Source: Pseudomonas violetae
GTDB taxonomy: Bacteria; Pseudomonadota; Gammaproteobacteria; Pseudomonadales; Pseudomonadaceae
Direction: 5' to 3'
Length of the DNA: 64,000 bases
NCBI RefSeq assembly: GCF_023072615.1
Contig: NZ_JAKNRW010000009.1
Span: 114,052-178,051 of the forward strand
Shown here piece after piece: positions 11,223 through 23,179 of this stretch. Every line of letters begins with the position of its first letter. The first letter of the stretch is position 1. Under the pieces are notes generated by a model. That model was given only the letters and a program-made list of their open reading frames with translations, was not told where the DNA came from and searched no databases. The translations under genes and the position numbers were made by a program.

Positions 11223-12230
11223 TCACTGAGCCGCGACGGCGGGCGTGTTAAGCAACACGATCGCAGCGGTCACCAGCATGTTGACGAGGGTCAGCGGCAG
11301 GCAGAACTTCCAGCTGAAATCCATCACTTGGTCATACCGTGGGCGCGGAATCGAGGCGCGCAGCAGGATGAAGATCATGATGAAGAACGCGGTTTTCAGT
11401 GCAAACCAGATGAACGGTATCTGCGGCAGAATGCCGAACGGACCATGCCAGCCACCGAAGAACAAGGTCACCAGCAGCGCCGAAATCAACACGATGCCGA
11501 TGTATTCGCCGACGAAGAACATGCCCCATTTCATGCCGGCGTATTCAATGTGGTAACCGTCGGCCAGTTCCTGCTCCGCTTCCGGCTGGTCGAACGGGTG
11601 ACGGTGAGTCACGGCGACGCCAGCGATGAAGAAGGTCAGGAAACCGAAAATCTGCGGAATGATGAACCACAGGTTCTGCGCTTGATATTCGACGATGTCG
11701 CGCATGTTGAACGAGCCGACCTGGATCACGATGCCCATCAGCGACAGGCCCATGAACACTTCGTACGACACGGTCTGCGCCGAGGCCCGCAAGCTGCCCA
11801 GCAGGGCGAACTTGTTGTTACTCGCCCAGCCGGCGAACAACACCGCATAGACCGACAGGCCGGCCATGGCGAAGAAGAACAGGATGCCGATGTTGATGTC
11901 CGCCACGCCCCAGGTCGGGGTGATCGGGATGATCGCGAAGGCAATCAGCAGGGCGCTCATGGCCACTACCGGTGCCAGGGTGAAGATCATCTTGTCGGCG
12001 AACGGTGGCGTCCAGTCTTCCTTGAAGAACATCTTGATCATGTCGGCCGCGATCTGGAATGCGCCGAACGGGCCGACGCGGTTCGGACCGTAACGGTCCT
12101 GCCAGAGGGCAAGCAGACGACGCTCCACCCAGCTCAGCAGCGCGCCGCACACCACCACGGCGAGCAGAATCACGATGGCCTTGAGGACCGCGATGATCAC
12201 GTCAATCACTTCAGGCGTGAACCAGGTCAT
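11223..12230 (-). CDS. nuoH: NADH-quinone oxidoreductase subunit H
   Basis: A 335-residue membrane subunit with about eight helices that forms most of the quinone chamber and the junction with the peripheral arm. Family signatures are visible: [18 protein letters not shown] sequence (here [20 protein letters not shown]) and the acidic loop [14 protein letters not shown]. Its start overlaps the nuoG stop by 4 nt (12227-12230), consistent with coupled translation. Confidence 0.97.
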   Translation of the reverse strand: MTWFTPEVIDVIIAVLKAIVILLAVVVCGALLSWVERRLLALWQDRYGPNRVGPFGAFQIAADMIKMFFKEDWTPPFADKMIFTLAPVVAMSALLIAFAIIPITPTWGVADINIGILFFFAMAGLSVYAVLFAGWASNNKFALLGSLRASAQTVSYEVFMGLSLMGIVIQVGSFNMRDIVEYQAQNLWFIIPQIFGFLTFFIAGVAVTHRHPFDQPEAEQELADGYHIEYAGMKWGMFFVGEYIGIVLISALLVTLFFGGWHGPFGILPQIPFIWFALKTAFFIMIFILLRASIPRPRYDQVMDFSWKFCLPLTLVNMLVTAAIVLLNTPAVAAQ

Positions 12231-14941
12231 TGAGCTGCCTCCTGCAGACCGTCAACGGTTTTGCCAAAGATCGCCGGTGGAATGCCGGCAATACCCGCGG
12301 GCAATGCAACCAGGCCAGCACCCAGCTCTTCGTTGATACGCAGCGGCAGACGCAGGGTCTGGCCAGCAACGTTCAAGCTCAGCAAGGCACCTTCATTGAC
12401 ACCCAGGCGGTCGGCTTCAGATTTGGCCAACGCGACATAGGCGGCTGGAATGCGTTCCTGAACCGGTGCGGCCTTCGAAGAGTTCTCTTCGCTGCCGAAC
12501 AGATGGAAGAACGGCACGACTTGCCAGGTGCCTTGAGCCGGGTTGAACGCGCGCGGAACGCTGGCGAACCAGTTCAGCGAATCACCGGTGCTTTCGATCA
12601 GGCGGGTGCCCGGGTCGCCAGCGCGGATGTGACCACCGACTTCGTCCTGGAACTTGTTCCAGGCCTGTGGCGAGTTCCAACCCGGGGACCAGGCGAATGG
12701 CACTTGCTGACGCGGTTCGACCGAGCCCGAGTAACCTTCCATCGAGAAGTTGAACGCGGTGTCGTTGTCTTGCGGGGTACGCGGTTCATGGACGCTGATG
12801 TCAGCGCGCATGGCGGTACGACCGGAATAACGCAGCGGTTCACGGGCCAGTTTCATGCCCTTGATACGGAACGAGGCAGACGGCGCGGCATCAACGATAC
12901 GTGCCAGCTGCGGAGTGCTCGAGGCAACGGCAGCGGTGACGTGGTCCAGTTGGGTCCAGTCGATCGGCTGGTTCAGCAGGGTTGAGCGCAGGGCGTGCAG
13001 CCAGCGCCAGCCTTCGTGGACCAGGATGCTCGCGTCCATGTACTTTGGATCGAATACCTGGAAGAAGCGCTGGGCACGGCCTTCCTGGCTGACCAGGGTG
13101 CCGTCGCCTTCAGCGAAGCTGGCAGCTGGCAGGACCAGGTGCGCACGATCGCTGGTGGCGGTCTTCTGATGGTCGGCGACGATCAGCACTTTCGCAGCGT
13201 TCAGGGCAGCATCGACCAGCGCCTTGTCGGTGCGGGTATACAGATCGTTTTCCAGCACGACGATGGCGTCGGCCTTGCCGTCAATTACCGATTGCAGCGC
13301 AGCGTCGACCGATTCACCACCGAGCATGGCCAGGCCGAGGCTATTGGCCTCTGGCACGATCAGGCTGATGGAGCCGTTCTTCTCGCGCAGCTTCAAGGCT
13401 TTGGCGATGTTTGCCGCCGCTTCGATCAGGGCCTTGGAGCCCAGCGAAGTGCCGGCAATGATCAGCGGACGCTTGGCCGCGAGCAGGGCGTCGGCAATGC
13501 GCTTGGCCAGGTCCAGTGCTTCGGTGTCCAGGCCTTCAACGGCCGGAGCACTGGCGTCGAGGGCGTGAGCCACGGCGAAACCGATACGAGCCAGGTCGTC
13601 AGGCGCAGCGTGTACACATTCTTCAGCGATGTCGTCGAGCTTGGTTTCAGCCAGGCTGGCGATGAACAGCGGGTGCAGCGCATGCTGACCGATGTTCTTC
13701 ACTGCTGCATCGAGCCAAGGCTGGACGCGCATGGCGTCGGCCATGTCTTCGGCTTTACCCTTGACCGACTGACGCAGGGACAGCGCCATGCGGGCAGCGG
13801 TTTGGGTCAGGTCTTCACCGAGGACGAAAATCGCGTCATGGTCTTCGATGTCGCGCATGTTCGGGATCGGCAGCGGGCTGTCTTTGAGCACCTGCATGAC
13901 CAGACGAATGCGTTCCAGCTCGGCGGTTTCGATACCCGAGTAGAAGTGCTCGGCGCCAACCAGTTCGCGCAATGCATAGTTGCTTTCGAGGCTGGCACGG
14001 GGCGAGCCGATACCAACGATGTTGCGACCGCGCAGCAGGTCAGCGGCTTTGTCCAGCGCTTCGTCGAGACTCAGCTTGGTGCCATTGGCCAGCAATGGCT
14101 GACGCGGGCGGTCTTCGCGGTTGACGTAGCCATAGCCGAAACGGCCACGGTCGCACAGGAAGTACTGGTTGACCGAACCGTTGAAGCGGTTTTCGATACG
14201 ACGCAGTTCACCGTAACGTTCGCCCGGGGATATGTTGCAACCGCTGGAGCAGCCATGGCAGATGCTCGGCGAGAACTGCATGTCCCACTTGCGGTTGTAG
14301 CGCTCGGAGTGAGTCTTGTCGGTGAACACACCGGTCGGGCAGACCTCGGTGAGGTTGCCGGAGAACTCGCTTTCCAGGGGGCCGTCTTCAACGCGACCGA
14401 AGTACACGTTGTCGTGGGCGCCGAACACACCGAGGTCAGTGCCGCCGGCGTAGTCCTTATAGAAGCGCACGCAGCGGTAGCAAGCGATGCAGCGGTTCAT
14501 CTCGTGGGAAATGAACGGGCCCAGTTGCTGGTTCTGGTGGGTACGCTTGGTGAAGCGGTAACGGCGCTCGTTGTGGCCGGTCATTACCGTCATGTCTTGC
14601 AGGTGGCAGTGACCGCCTTCTTCACAGACCGGGCAGTCGTGAGGGTGGTTGGTCATCAGCCATTCGACGACGCTGGCGCGAAACACTTTCGCTTCTTCGT
14701 CGTCGATGGAGATCCAGCTGCCGTCGGTGGCGGGGGTCATGCAGGACATGACAATCCGACCACGGGTGTCGTTGGCGTCGGTGTACTGCTTGACCGCGCA
14801 CTGGCGGCAAGCGCCAACGCTGCCAAGGGCGGGGTGCCAGCAGAAATAAGGGATATCGAGGCCTAGTGACAGACATGCCTGTAACAGGTTGTCTGCCCCA
14901 TCGACTTCGAGCTCTTTGCCGTCTACGTGGATAGTGGCCAT
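12227..14941 (-). CDS. nuoG: NADH-quinone oxidoreductase subunit G (iron-sulfur, molybdopterin-oxidoreductase fold)
   Basis: A 904-residue, large peripheral-arm subunit. The N-terminal 2Fe-2S ferredoxin domain has [15 protein letters not shown]. It is followed by [14 protein letters not shown] (His-containing N5 site) and [10 protein letters not shown] (N4). [11 protein letters not shown] near residue 230 binds the extra N7 cluster found in some bacterial enzymes. The remainder has the molybdopterin oxidoreductase fold without a cofactor role. Length matches other Pseudomonas NuoG proteins. It is separated from nuoF by an unusual 136-nt gap that holds a hairpin. Confidence 0.97.
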   Translation of the reverse strand: MATIHVDGKELEVDGADNLLQACLSLGLDIPYFCWHPALGSVGACRQCAVKQYTDANDTRGRIVMSCMTPATDGSWISIDDEEAKVFRASVVEWLMTNHPHDCPVCEEGGHCHLQDMTVMTGHNERRYRFTKRTHQNQQLGPFISHEMNRCIACYRCVRFYKDYAGGTDLGVFGAHDNVYFGRVEDGPLESEFSGNLTEVCPTGVFTDKTHSERYNRKWDMQFSPSICHGCSSGCNISPGERYGELRRIENRFNGSVNQYFLCDRGRFGYGYVNREDRPRQPLLANGTKLSLDEALDKAADLLRGRNIVGIGSPRASLESNYALRELVGAEHFYSGIETAELERIRLVMQVLKDSPLPIPNMRDIEDHDAIFVLGEDLTQTAARMALSLRQSVKGKAEDMADAMRVQPWLDAAVKNIGQHALHPLFIASLAETKLDDIAEECVHAAPDDLARIGFAVAHALDASAPAVEGLDTEALDLAKRIADALLAAKRPLIIAGTSLGSKALIEAAANIAKALKLREKNGSISLIVPEANSLGLAMLGGESVDAALQSVIDGKADAIVVLENDLYTRTDKALVDAALNAAKVLIVADHQKTATSDRAHLVLPAASFAEGDGTLVSQEGRAQRFFQVFDPKYMDASILVHEGWRWLHALRSTLLNQPIDWTQLDHVTAAVASSTPQLARIVDAAPSASFRIKGMKLAREPLRYSGRTAMRADISVHEPRTPQDNDTAFNFSMEGYSGSVEPRQQVPFAWSPGWNSPQAWNKFQDEVGGHIRAGDPGTRLIESTGDSLNWFASVPRAFNPAQGTWQVVPFFHLFGSEENSSKAAPVQERIPAAYVALAKSEADRLGVNEGALLSLNVAGQTLRLPLRINEELGAGLVALPAGIAGIPPAIFGKTVDGLQEAAQ

Positions 14942-15040
14942 GGTTCAAAGTTCTTCGTTGGCCCGGTGTCAGCGGGCGTGGCTAATGGAATCTTGTGTTC
15001 GTGCGAATCAAAACAGCCTCCAAAGGCGTCATCGCACGAG

Positions 15041-15070
15041 AAGGTGAAGGGCACGGACCCTTCGCCTTTT
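15041..15070 (+). terminator. Terminator-like hairpin in the nuoF-nuoG gap, T run on the antisense strand
   Basis: Arms AAGGTGAAGGG (15041-15051) and CCCTTCGCCTT (15058-15068) pair with one wobble or mismatch and are followed on the plus strand by a T run. In the nuo mRNA itself the hairpin has no T run after it. It may therefore stop antisense transcripts or stabilise or process the nuo message, rather than end it. Confidence 0.55.
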
Positions 15071-15077
15071 TAAGCGT

Positions 15078-16433
15078 TTACGCGCCGACTACGATCGGCC
15101 TTGCCAGAGGCGGGACGGCGGCGCTGATAGGCGCGATGCCGGCTTCGAACTCATGGCGGAAGTATTTGATTGCGCTGCCCAGTGGCTCCACGGCGCCCGG
15201 TGCGTGAGCACAGAAGGTCTTGCCAGGGCCGAGGAAACCGACCAGACCCAGCAGGGTCTCGATATCGCCGGCTTGCCCTTCACCGTTCTCGATCGCACGC
15301 AGCAGCTTGACGCTCCACGGCAGACCGTCACGGCATGGGGTGCAGAAGCCACACGATTCGCGGGAGAAGAACTCTTCCATGTTGCGCAGCAGGGAAACCA
15401 TGTTGACGCTGTCGTCCACCGCCATGGCCAGGCCGGTACCCATGCGGGTGCCCACTTTGGCGATGCCGCCGGCGTACATTTGTGCGTCGAGGTGTTCCGG
15501 CAACAGGAAACCGGTACCGGCGCCGCCTGGCTGCCAAGCCTTGAGCTTGAAGCCGTCGCGCATGCCGCCGGCGTAGTCTTCGAACAACTCGCGACCGGTG
15601 ACGCCGAATGGCAGCTCCCACAGGCCCGGGTTCTTGACCTTGCCGGAGAAGCCCATGAGCTTGGTGCCCATGTCTTCACTGCCTTCACGGGCCAACGATT
15701 TGTACCAGTCCACGCCGTCGGCAATGATCGCCGGCACGTTGCACAGGGTTTCAACGTTGTTCACGCACGTCGGCTTGCCCCACACGCCAACGGCGGCAGG
15801 GAAGGGCGGCTTGGAACGCGGGTTGGCGCGGCGGCCTTCGAGGGAGTTGATCAGTGCGGTTTCTTCACCGCAGATGTAACGCCCGGCGCCGGTGTGGACG
15901 AACAGCTCGAAATCAAAACCGCTGCCCAGAATGTTCTTGCCCAGCAGGCCCGCTGCCTTGGCTTCTTCCACGGCACGGTTCAGGTGCTTGGCGGCGGTGG
16001 TGTATTCGCCGCGCAGGAAGATGTAGCCACGGTAGGTTTTCAGCGCGCGAGCACTGATCAGCATGCCTTCGATCAGCAGATGGGGCAGTTGCTCCATCAG
16101 CATGCGGTCTTTCCAGGTGTTCGGCTCCATTTCATCCGCGTTGCACAGCAGGTAGCGGATGTTGATGGATTCGTCCTTGGGCATCAGGCCCCACTTCACG
16201 CCAGTGGGGAAGCCGGCACCGCCGCGACCTTTCAGGCCGGCGTCTTTCACGGTCTGGACGATATCGTCCTGGGCCATTTCGGCGAAGGCCTTGCGCGCAG
16301 CGGCATAACCATTCTTGGCCTGGTACTCGTCGAGCCACACGGCCTCGCCGTCGTCACGCAGGCGCCAGGTCAGCGGGTGAGTCTCAGCCGACCGCTTGAT
16401 ACGGTTGGCAGGACCAAAGGAAGTCAGGGTCAT
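15078..16433 (-). CDS. nuoF: NADH-quinone oxidoreductase subunit F (NADH/FMN site)
   Basis: A 451-residue catalytic subunit that binds NADH, FMN and cluster N3. The glycine-rich [10 protein letters not shown] at 69-78 and the [13 protein letters not shown] segment form the FMN/NADH pocket. Cys361, 364 and 367 ([12 protein letters not shown]) and Cys408 ligate the 4Fe-4S cluster. NADH is oxidised here and electrons pass to NuoG. The ATG overlaps the nuoE stop by 4 nt (16430-16433). Length is as expected. Confidence 0.97.
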   Translation of the reverse strand: MTLTSFGPANRIKRSAETHPLTWRLRDDGEAVWLDEYQAKNGYAAARKAFAEMAQDDIVQTVKDAGLKGRGGAGFPTGVKWGLMPKDESINIRYLLCNADEMEPNTWKDRMLMEQLPHLLIEGMLISARALKTYRGYIFLRGEYTTAAKHLNRAVEEAKAAGLLGKNILGSGFDFELFVHTGAGRYICGEETALINSLEGRRANPRSKPPFPAAVGVWGKPTCVNNVETLCNVPAIIADGVDWYKSLAREGSEDMGTKLMGFSGKVKNPGLWELPFGVTGRELFEDYAGGMRDGFKLKAWQPGGAGTGFLLPEHLDAQMYAGGIAKVGTRMGTGLAMAVDDSVNMVSLLRNMEEFFSRESCGFCTPCRDGLPWSVKLLRAIENGEGQAGDIETLLGLVGFLGPGKTFCAHAPGAVEPLGSAIKYFRHEFEAGIAPISAAVPPLARPIVVGA

Positions 16434-16927
16434 ACGTAGCCCTCGAGCAATTTGGCAACGCCGGCTGGCTGTACATCACCGAACGTGTCGTCGTCGATCA
16501 TCAACGCCGGCGCCTTGTCGCAGTTGCCGAGGCAGCAGACCGGCAGCAGGGTGAAACGACCGTCGGCAGTGGTCTGACCCAGGCCGATGCCCAGATTGCT
16601 TTGGATTTCGCTGACCACGGACTCGTGGCCGCCGATGTAGCAGACCATGCTGTCGCAGACGCGAATGATGTGACGACCAACCGGCTGACGGAAGATCTGG
16701 CTGTAGAACGTTGCCACGCCTTCAACATCGCTGGCCGGGATGCCGAGGATTTCGCCGATGGCGTACAGGGCGCCATCAGGCACCCAGCCACGTTCCTTCT
16801 GGACGATCTTCAGGGCTTCGATCGACGCCGCGCGCGGGTCTTCGTAGTGATGCAACTCGTGCTCGATGGCCGAGCGCTCGGTTTCACTCAAGGTGAAACG
16901 GTCTGTCTGGATAAGCGTGCTGTTCAT
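16430..16927 (-). CDS. nuoE: NADH-quinone oxidoreductase subunit E (2Fe-2S)
   Basis: A 165-residue thioredoxin-like ferredoxin subunit carrying cluster N1a. The four ligands are visible as Cys91 and Cys96 (CDSMVC), and Cys132 and Cys136 (CCLGNC, second Cys of the pair). An N-terminal helical bundle precedes the ferredoxin domain. It starts 2 nt after the nuoCD stop and overlaps nuoF by 4 nt. Confidence 0.97.
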   Translation of the reverse strand: MNSTLIQTDRFTLSETERSAIEHELHHYEDPRAASIEALKIVQKERGWVPDGALYAIGEILGIPASDVEGVATFYSQIFRQPVGRHIIRVCDSMVCYIGGHESVVSEIQSNLGIGLGQTTADGRFTLLPVCCLGNCDKAPALMIDDDTFGDVQPAGVAKLLEGYV

Positions 16928-16929
16928 GC

Positions 16930-18720
<1,791 letters not shown>

Positions 18721-18786
18721 TTATCGCTTTCGGTCAACGTAAAGAATGAAGCCAGTGTCTCGTTCTATTAAAGAAGCAGAGCTGGA

Positions 18787-19461
18787 TCAGACTTCGTCGG
18801 GGCTGCGCAGGTTGGTGACTGCGATTCGCTGTTCGCGGCGCTGTTCCTTTTGCGAAGGCATCTCGGCGCGGTACACGCCTTGATCGCCGACGACCCAGGA
18901 AAGCGGACGACGCTCCTGTCCAATCGACTCCTGCAACAGCATCAAGCCTTGCAGAAAAGCTTCAGGGCGGGGCGGGCAGCCAGGCACGTAGACGTCCACG
19001 GGCAGGAACTTGTCCACCCCTTGAACGACGGAGTAGATGTCGTACATGCCACCGGAGTTGGCGCACGAACCCATGGAGATAACCCATTTAGGCTCGAGCA
19101 TTTGCTCGTAGAGACGCTGGATGATCGGCGCCATCTTGATGAAGCAGGTACCGGCGATAACCATAAAATCCGCCTGACGCGGCGATGCCCGGATAACCTC
19201 GGCGCCAAAGCGCGCGATGTCGTGGGGCGCCGTGAAGGCGGTGGTCATTTCCACGTAGCAGCACGAAAGACCGAAGTTATACGGCCACAGGGAGTTCTTG
19301 CGCCCCCAGTTGATCGTGCCGTTAAGCACGTCTTCGAGCTTGCCCATGAAAATGTTTTTGTGAACTTGATCTTCTAACGGATCGGAAACGGTTTCCCGCT
19401 CGCCAATCGGATACTGCTCGTTAGGAGCATCGGGGTCGATCCTGGTGAGATTGTATTGCAT
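18787..19461 (-). CDS. nuoB: NADH-quinone oxidoreductase subunit B (cluster N2)
   Basis: A 224-residue subunit holding the terminal 4Fe-4S cluster N2 that reduces quinone. The ligands are the tandem Cys67-Cys68 (SCCYVEM), Cys133 (MGSCANSGG) and Cys162 (VPGCPPRPE). ATG 19461 ([10 protein letters not shown]) is chosen because GAGG lies about 8 nt upstream; a TTG two codons earlier is the only alternative. The gene starts 10 nt after the nuoA stop. Confidence 0.97.
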   Translation of the reverse strand: MQYNLTRIDPDAPNEQYPIGERETVSDPLEDQVHKNIFMGKLEDVLNGTINWGRKNSLWPYNFGLSCCYVEMTTAFTAPHDIARFGAEVIRASPRQADFMVIAGTCFIKMAPIIQRLYEQMLEPKWVISMGSCANSGGMYDIYSVVQGVDKFLPVDVYVPGCPPRPEAFLQGLMLLQESIGQERRPLSWVVGDQGVYRAEMPSQKEQRREQRIAVTNLRSPDEV

Positions 19462-19471
19462 TGCCAAAGCC

Positions 19472-19885
19472 TCATTGTTTCAGCTTCGCCTGCCGCTTGC
19501 GCCGCGCTTCCGGAGCCCAGTCAAGGGCGCCCACTCGGAACAGGTAGACAAGACCTGCCAACAGAATTGCTATGAAAACGAGAGCTTCGACGAATCCGGT
19601 CCAGCCGCTTTCGCGGACGGACACAGACCAGGCAAAGAGAAAGAGGGCTTCGATATCGAAGATCACGAAGAGCATCGCGACCAGATAGAATTTGGCTGAG
19701 AGCCGCAAGCGGGCGCCACCTGTAGGTAGCATGCCGGACTCGAACGGTTCGTTTTTGCTGCGGCCCCAGGCTTTTGACCCAAGGAGGCTGGAAACGCCAA
19801 GCATGAAGGCGCAGAGGCCGACGACGCCCAGAAGGAAAATGGCAAAGCCCCAGTTGTGGGCCATGAGTCCTGTCGCTTCGGGCAT
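19472..19885 (-). CDS. nuoA: NADH-quinone oxidoreductase subunit A
   Basis: A 137-residue membrane subunit with three helices, first gene of the operon. The conserved cytoplasmic loop [12 protein letters not shown] follows helix 1, and the acidic [14 protein letters not shown] lies in helix 2. The start is ATG 19885 ([12 protein letters not shown]), preceded by AAGGA at 8-nt spacing; an in-frame extension to 19990 lacks family similarity. The leader contains a candidate sigma-70 promoter and an adjacent palindrome. Confidence 0.95.
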   Translation of the reverse strand: MPEATGLMAHNWGFAIFLLGVVGLCAFMLGVSSLLGSKAWGRSKNEPFESGMLPTGGARLRLSAKFYLVAMLFVIFDIEALFLFAWSVSVRESGWTGFVEALVFIAILLAGLVYLFRVGALDWAPEARRKRQAKLKQ

Positions 19886-19973
19886 GCTGGAAATCCTTAA
19901 CAGAGAGCAAAGGTCTCTGAGCTTGAAAAAGAAACAACGCAGTGACGATATGTCGCAGCAATCAATCCCGCTG

Positions 19974-20002
19974 ATTTTATGGCACAACACGGTGCAAGTA
20001 AA
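19974..20002 (-). promoter_or_regulatory. Candidate sigma-70 promoter of the nuo operon
   Basis: On the minus strand, TTTACT (19997-20002) and TAAAAT (19974-19979) are separated by exactly 17 nt. They match the -35 consensus at 4 of 6 and the -10 consensus at 5 of 6 positions. This predicts a leader of roughly 80 nt before nuoA. It is inferred from pattern only. Confidence 0.5.
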
Positions 20003-20031
20003 ATTCCTATAGCGAAATTATTTATAGGAAT
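20003..20031. promoter_or_regulatory. Perfect 9-bp inverted repeat abutting the nuo promoter
   Basis: ATTCCTATA (20003-20011) and TATAGGAAT (20023-20031) form a perfect inverted repeat with an 11-nt AT-rich spacer. It directly touches the candidate -35 box on its upstream side, the usual place for an activator site. The binding protein is unknown. Confidence 0.5.
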
Positions 20032-20327
20032 AAGGACATTACGCACGGAAAAAGGGGTGTAGCCCTTGCGTTGCGGGCATTAGCCGGCTTTTCGGGAATT
20101 ATGTTTTGTAGGGAATGTAACGAACACAGCTTGGTTTAAATGATAATCAATGCCGTTTGTGACGGTTTTCAAACTGTTTCTCAGGTTTATGGCTGGGAAG
20201 TTATCTTATATGTGCGCAACTGTAAGAGCTGACGAGTGCGATCTTTTGATTTTTTTAACAGCAAGATCAAAAGATCGCAGCCTGCGGCAGTTTCTACAGG
20301 GTTTTGTTGTTTCACGAAATCCCGCGC
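20032..20327. other. nuoA-aceA intergenic remainder
   Basis: With the promoter region this completes the 529-nt gap. It holds a REP-like inverted repeat: GATCTTTTGAT (about 20239-20250) faces ATCAAAAGATC (about 20267-20278), continuing into GCAGCCTGCGGCAG. No gene was seen. The widely found Pseudomonas motif GCTGCGATCTTTTGAT is the likely source. Confidence 0.6.
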
Positions 20328-20356
20328 AAAAAAACGCCCCGAACCAGTCGGGGCGT
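20328..20356 (-). terminator. Terminator of aceA
   Basis: Perfect 9-bp stem (20334-20342 with 20348-20356), 5-nt loop, and a T run on the minus strand. It begins 59 nt after the aceA stop. Confidence 0.92.
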
Positions 20357-20414
20357 CAGATGTGCGACGTTGCGGTTAGCTTTCTATTCGGTCCGCAACG
20401 GCCGTTTGCTCAGA

Positions 20415-21740
20415 TCAGTGGAACTGTTCTTCTTCGGTCGAACCGGTCAGTGCGGTCACCGAGGACGAGCCGCCCTGGATCACGGTGGTCATGTCGTCGA
20501 AGTAGCCGGTGCCCACTTCCTGTTGGTGAGCCACGAAGGTGTAACCCTTGGCGGCGTCAGCGAACTCTTGCTCTTGCAGTTTCACGTAGGCAGTCATGTC
20601 GTTGCGGGCGTAGTCGTGCGCCAGGTTGAACATGCTGTGCCACATGTTGTGAATGCCGGCCAGGGTGATGAACTGGTGCTTGTAACCCATGGCGGACAGT
20701 TCGCGCTGGAACTTGGCGATGGTCGCGTCGTCCAGGTTTTTCTTCCAGTTGAAGGAAGGCGAGCAGTTGTACGACAGCAGTTGGTCCGGGTATTCCTTTT
20801 TGATCGCTTCAGCGAAGCGACGAGCCTCGTCCAGGTCCGGCTTGGCGGTTTCGCACCAGATCAGGTCAGCGTATGGAGCGTAGGCCAGGCCGCGAGCGAT
20901 AGCCTGGTCCAGGCCTGCGCGCACTTTGTAGAAACCTTCCTGGGTACGTTCGCCAGTTACGAACGGCTGGTCGTAAGGGTCGCAATCGGAAGTCAGCAGG
21001 TCAGCCGCGTTAGCGTCGGTACGGGCCAGGATGATGGTCGGAGTACCGGCCACGTCAGCTGCCAAGCGAGCAGCGGTCAGCTTCTGTACGGCTTCCTGGG
21101 TAGGAACCAGTACCTTGCCGCCCATGTGGCCACATTTTTTCACGGAAGCCAGTTGGTCTTCGAAGTGAACGCCGGCGGCGCCTGCTTCGATCATGCTCTT
21201 CATCAGCTCGTAGGCGTTCAGTACCCCACCGAAACCGGCTTCGGCGTCAGCCACGATCGGCGCGAAGTAGTCGATGTAGCCTTCGTCACCCGGGCCTTTG
21301 CCGGCTTTCCACTGGATCTGGTCAGCGCGACGGAAGGAGTTGTTGATGCGCTTGACCACGGTTGGAACCGAGTCCACCGGGTACAGCGACTGGTCCGGGT
21401 ACATCGATTCGGCGGAGTTGTTGTCCGCAGCCACTTGCCAGCCCGACAGGTAGATCGCCTGGATGCCGGCCTTGACTTGTTGTACAGCCTGGCCGCCGGT
21501 CAGGGCGCCCATGCAGTTGACGAAATCTTTCTCTGGGCGGAAGGACGGCTTGGCACCCTGGGTCACCAGGTTCCACAGCTTCTCGGCGCCGAGTTTTGCA
21601 AAGGTGTGCTCAGGTTGAACCGAGCCACGCAGGCGGACGACGTCAGCAGCGGAGTAGGCGCGTGTCACACCTTTCCAGCGTGGGTTTTCAGCCCAGTCTT
21701 TTTCGAGGGCTGCAATTTGCTGTTCGCGTGTCAGTGCCAT
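20415..21740 (-). CDS. aceA: Isocitrate lyase
   Basis: A 441-residue cytosolic enzyme that splits isocitrate into glyoxylate and succinate, the first step of the glyoxylate shunt needed for growth on acetate and fatty acids. The catalytic signature KKCGHMGGK is at residues 201-209, with active-site Cys203. The length fits the short E. coli-like form (434 residues) rather than the longer form of some actinobacteria. ATG 21740 is preceded by GAGG. The gene is monocistronic, with its own terminator. A 475-nt upstream gap holds a weak promoter candidate and a palindrome. Malate synthase is not in the window. Confidence 0.97.
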   Translation of the reverse strand: MALTREQQIAALEKDWAENPRWKGVTRAYSAADVVRLRGSVQPEHTFAKLGAEKLWNLVTQGAKPSFRPEKDFVNCMGALTGGQAVQQVKAGIQAIYLSGWQVAADNNSAESMYPDQSLYPVDSVPTVVKRINNSFRRADQIQWKAGKGPGDEGYIDYFAPIVADAEAGFGGVLNAYELMKSMIEAGAAGVHFEDQLASVKKCGHMGGKVLVPTQEAVQKLTAARLAADVAGTPTIILARTDANAADLLTSDCDPYDQPFVTGERTQEGFYKVRAGLDQAIARGLAYAPYADLIWCETAKPDLDEARRFAEAIKKEYPDQLLSYNCSPSFNWKKNLDDATIAKFQRELSAMGYKHQFITLAGIHNMWHSMFNLAHDYARNDMTAYVKLQEQEFADAAKGYTFVAHQQEVGTGYFDDMTTVIQGGSSSVTALTGSTEEEQFH

Positions 21741-22114
21741 GGAGATAAACCTCGTCGCGTCTTTTACGGAAAGTTGTTCTGCGGTGGAAAATACGTGCGC
21801 TCGCAGACCAGAAGCTTAGGCGGTCAAGTCGGATTCGGCGGGATTGGCGACGGGATGAACGATGGGCTCGAGGGGAAGTGAGCAGGTAAGGGCGAACTGG
21901 CGAACGCATTCGGGCGTCGTGGGCCCTGATGCAAACTTCAGTGTGGAGCCGGGTTACCTAATTACGCTTCCGTCCCTCGGGACAACTTCGTTCCAGTCGG
22001 CAATCTCGTCAAACACACCTTGTGGGCGGTACAGACACGAAGCGGTTCACGGGGTATATGCGAACATCGTTTCGAAGGCCCTTGCCAGGGCCTCTGATTA
22101 GCGGGAGCGAGGCC

Positions 22115-22143
22115 ATCATGCCTTTGCTTTTTTCGATCGTCAA
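22115..22143 (-). promoter_or_regulatory. Weak candidate promoter for aceA
   Basis: On the minus strand, TTGACG (22138-22143), a 17-nt spacer and CATGAT (22115-22120) resemble a sigma-70 promoter (5 of 6 and 4 of 6 matches). The call rests on the pattern and on the palindrome 6 nt upstream. Confidence 0.35.
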
Positions 22144-22149
22144 ACGTTT

Positions 22150-22175
22150 TGTAGTGCTTTTTTTATAGCACTACA
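22150..22175. promoter_or_regulatory. Perfect 9-bp inverted repeat upstream of aceA
   Basis: TGTAGTGCT (22150-22158) and AGCACTACA (22167-22175) are exact inverted copies around an 8-nt T-rich loop. No T run follows on either strand, so it does not look like a terminator. An operator is more likely. Confidence 0.45.
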
Positions 22176-22215
22176 TCTTTGGTCTAATACGACTAATCAG
22201 TCAGTTTTCGGTGGT

Positions 22216-22977
22216 TTAGTCCAAAGTATCGACTTTGACCCGCAGGGTCATGTCGTCCCGGCCCTGAGTCGAGTAGCTGCGGGCCAGGCCTTGTTTGTCG
22301 GCCTGGGTCTGGCGATTCACGCCGGCGAGAGTGATCCATTCGCCAAGGCGGCCCGTGACCGTTGTGTCGGTGCTTTGCACATTCACTACATCGGGACGTT
22401 CCTGGCTCATGCGGTCACGGTTGGTGCTGATATCCAGGTGAACAATCTCACCGGTGACGCGGGCGGTGACATAGAAGCCCTGGGTGACGTTGCGGTACTC
22501 GGTCTGGCTGCGCAGGTCGCCGTAGGAGTCGCTTTGGCTGGTGGTCAGTGGCACGCTCTGGCCCACCTGGATCAGCGCGGGCGCACCTTCGCTGGCCTGG
22601 ATCTGCTGGATGCCACCATCACGGCTGTCAGTACTGTGGTTGATGATGCGGGTCTGGCTCGGCTTGGCACCGTTGACCGAATAGCCCTGGTCAGCCTGAA
22701 AATTGTTTTCACTGGTGTCGACGGTGATCAGCAGGCGTTTTGGTGCAGTGTCCAGTTGGCTGATTAGCGCCTTAAGTTCGTCGATTTTCCGTTGATCTGC
22801 GGTGACAATTAGCTGATTTCCATAAGCGCTGACTTGGCCGTCCTTGCCGACGAAATCTTGCGCCATTGGCAGCATGTCGGCGCTGGTATGGTAGTTCAGC
22901 GGCACGATCTCGGTGGCAGCGCTGAGCGAAAAACTGCAGGTGAGCAGCAGCGTGGTGAGCAGGGTGCGTAGGGACAT
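22216..22977 (-). CDS. Exported secretin-like protein (secretin N-domain plus short beta-domain-like tail)
   Basis: A 253-residue protein with a clear Sec signal peptide (residues 1 to about 21, LLLTCSFSLSA). Residues about 25-85 (EIVPLNYHTSADMLPMAQDF and following) resemble the N1/STN-type subdomains of secretins. Later segments (VTQGFYVTARVTGEIVHLDI, GRLGEWITLAG) resemble the start of the secretin beta domain, but the pore-forming remainder is missing. At about 250 residues it is far shorter than true secretins (500-700). No secretion genes surround it. The start at ATG 22977 is preferred over the ATG six codons upstream because the signal peptide then starts properly. Function unknown; a periplasmic soluble protein is inferred. 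Confidence 0.7.
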   Translation of the reverse strand: MSLRTLLTTLLLTCSFSLSAATEIVPLNYHTSADMLPMAQDFVGKDGQVSAYGNQLIVTADQRKIDELKALISQLDTAPKRLLITVDTSENNFQADQGYSVNGAKPSQTRIINHSTDSRDGGIQQIQASEGAPALIQVGQSVPLTTSQSDSYGDLRSQTEYRNVTQGFYVTARVTGEIVHLDISTNRDRMSQERPDVVNVQSTDTTVTGRLGEWITLAGVNRQTQADKQGLARSYSTQGRDDMTLRVKVDTLD

Positions 22978-23007
22978 GTCCGTTATCTCCGCCAAATAAA
23001 CAAAGCC

Positions 23008-23050
23008 CGTAGGAGCTGCCGAAGGCTGCGATCTTTTGATCCTGCCTTTG
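23008..23050. repeat. REP-like GTAGGAGCTGCCGAAGGCTGCGATCTTTTG element
   Basis: A single copy of the Pseudomonas element of the form GTAGGAGCTGCCGAAGGCTG followed by CGATCTTTTGAT. It lies directly upstream of the secretin-like gene and shares its tail with the repeats near 20250 and 55660. Confidence 0.75.
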
Positions 23051-23108
23051 ATTTATTGATATTGCCAGTTTGTCGGCTTGGGGTGGGGCAAGTTGAATAA
23101 AGGACAGC

Positions 23109-23145
23109 AAAACGCCCCGGCATCCGGAGATGGCGGGGCGTTTTG
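23109..23145. terminator. Terminator after the roxA-GNAT pair (likely bidirectional)
   Basis: AAAACGCCCC (23109-23118) pairs with GGGGCGTTTT (23135-23144); the T run lies on both strands. It ends transcription from the GNAT gene 35 nt away. Confidence 0.85.
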
Positions 23146-23179
23146 TGGTGTTCTTCAGGCTTTTTTGGCGAGGGAGTGA

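Larger units (their letters stand above)
21741..22215. other. aceA upstream region, no gene
   Basis: A 475-nt stretch with no convincing open frame. It contains the weak promoter candidate at 22115-22143 and the palindrome at 22150-22175. If that promoter is real, the aceA leader would be about 370 nt, unusually long. Confidence 0.6.
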
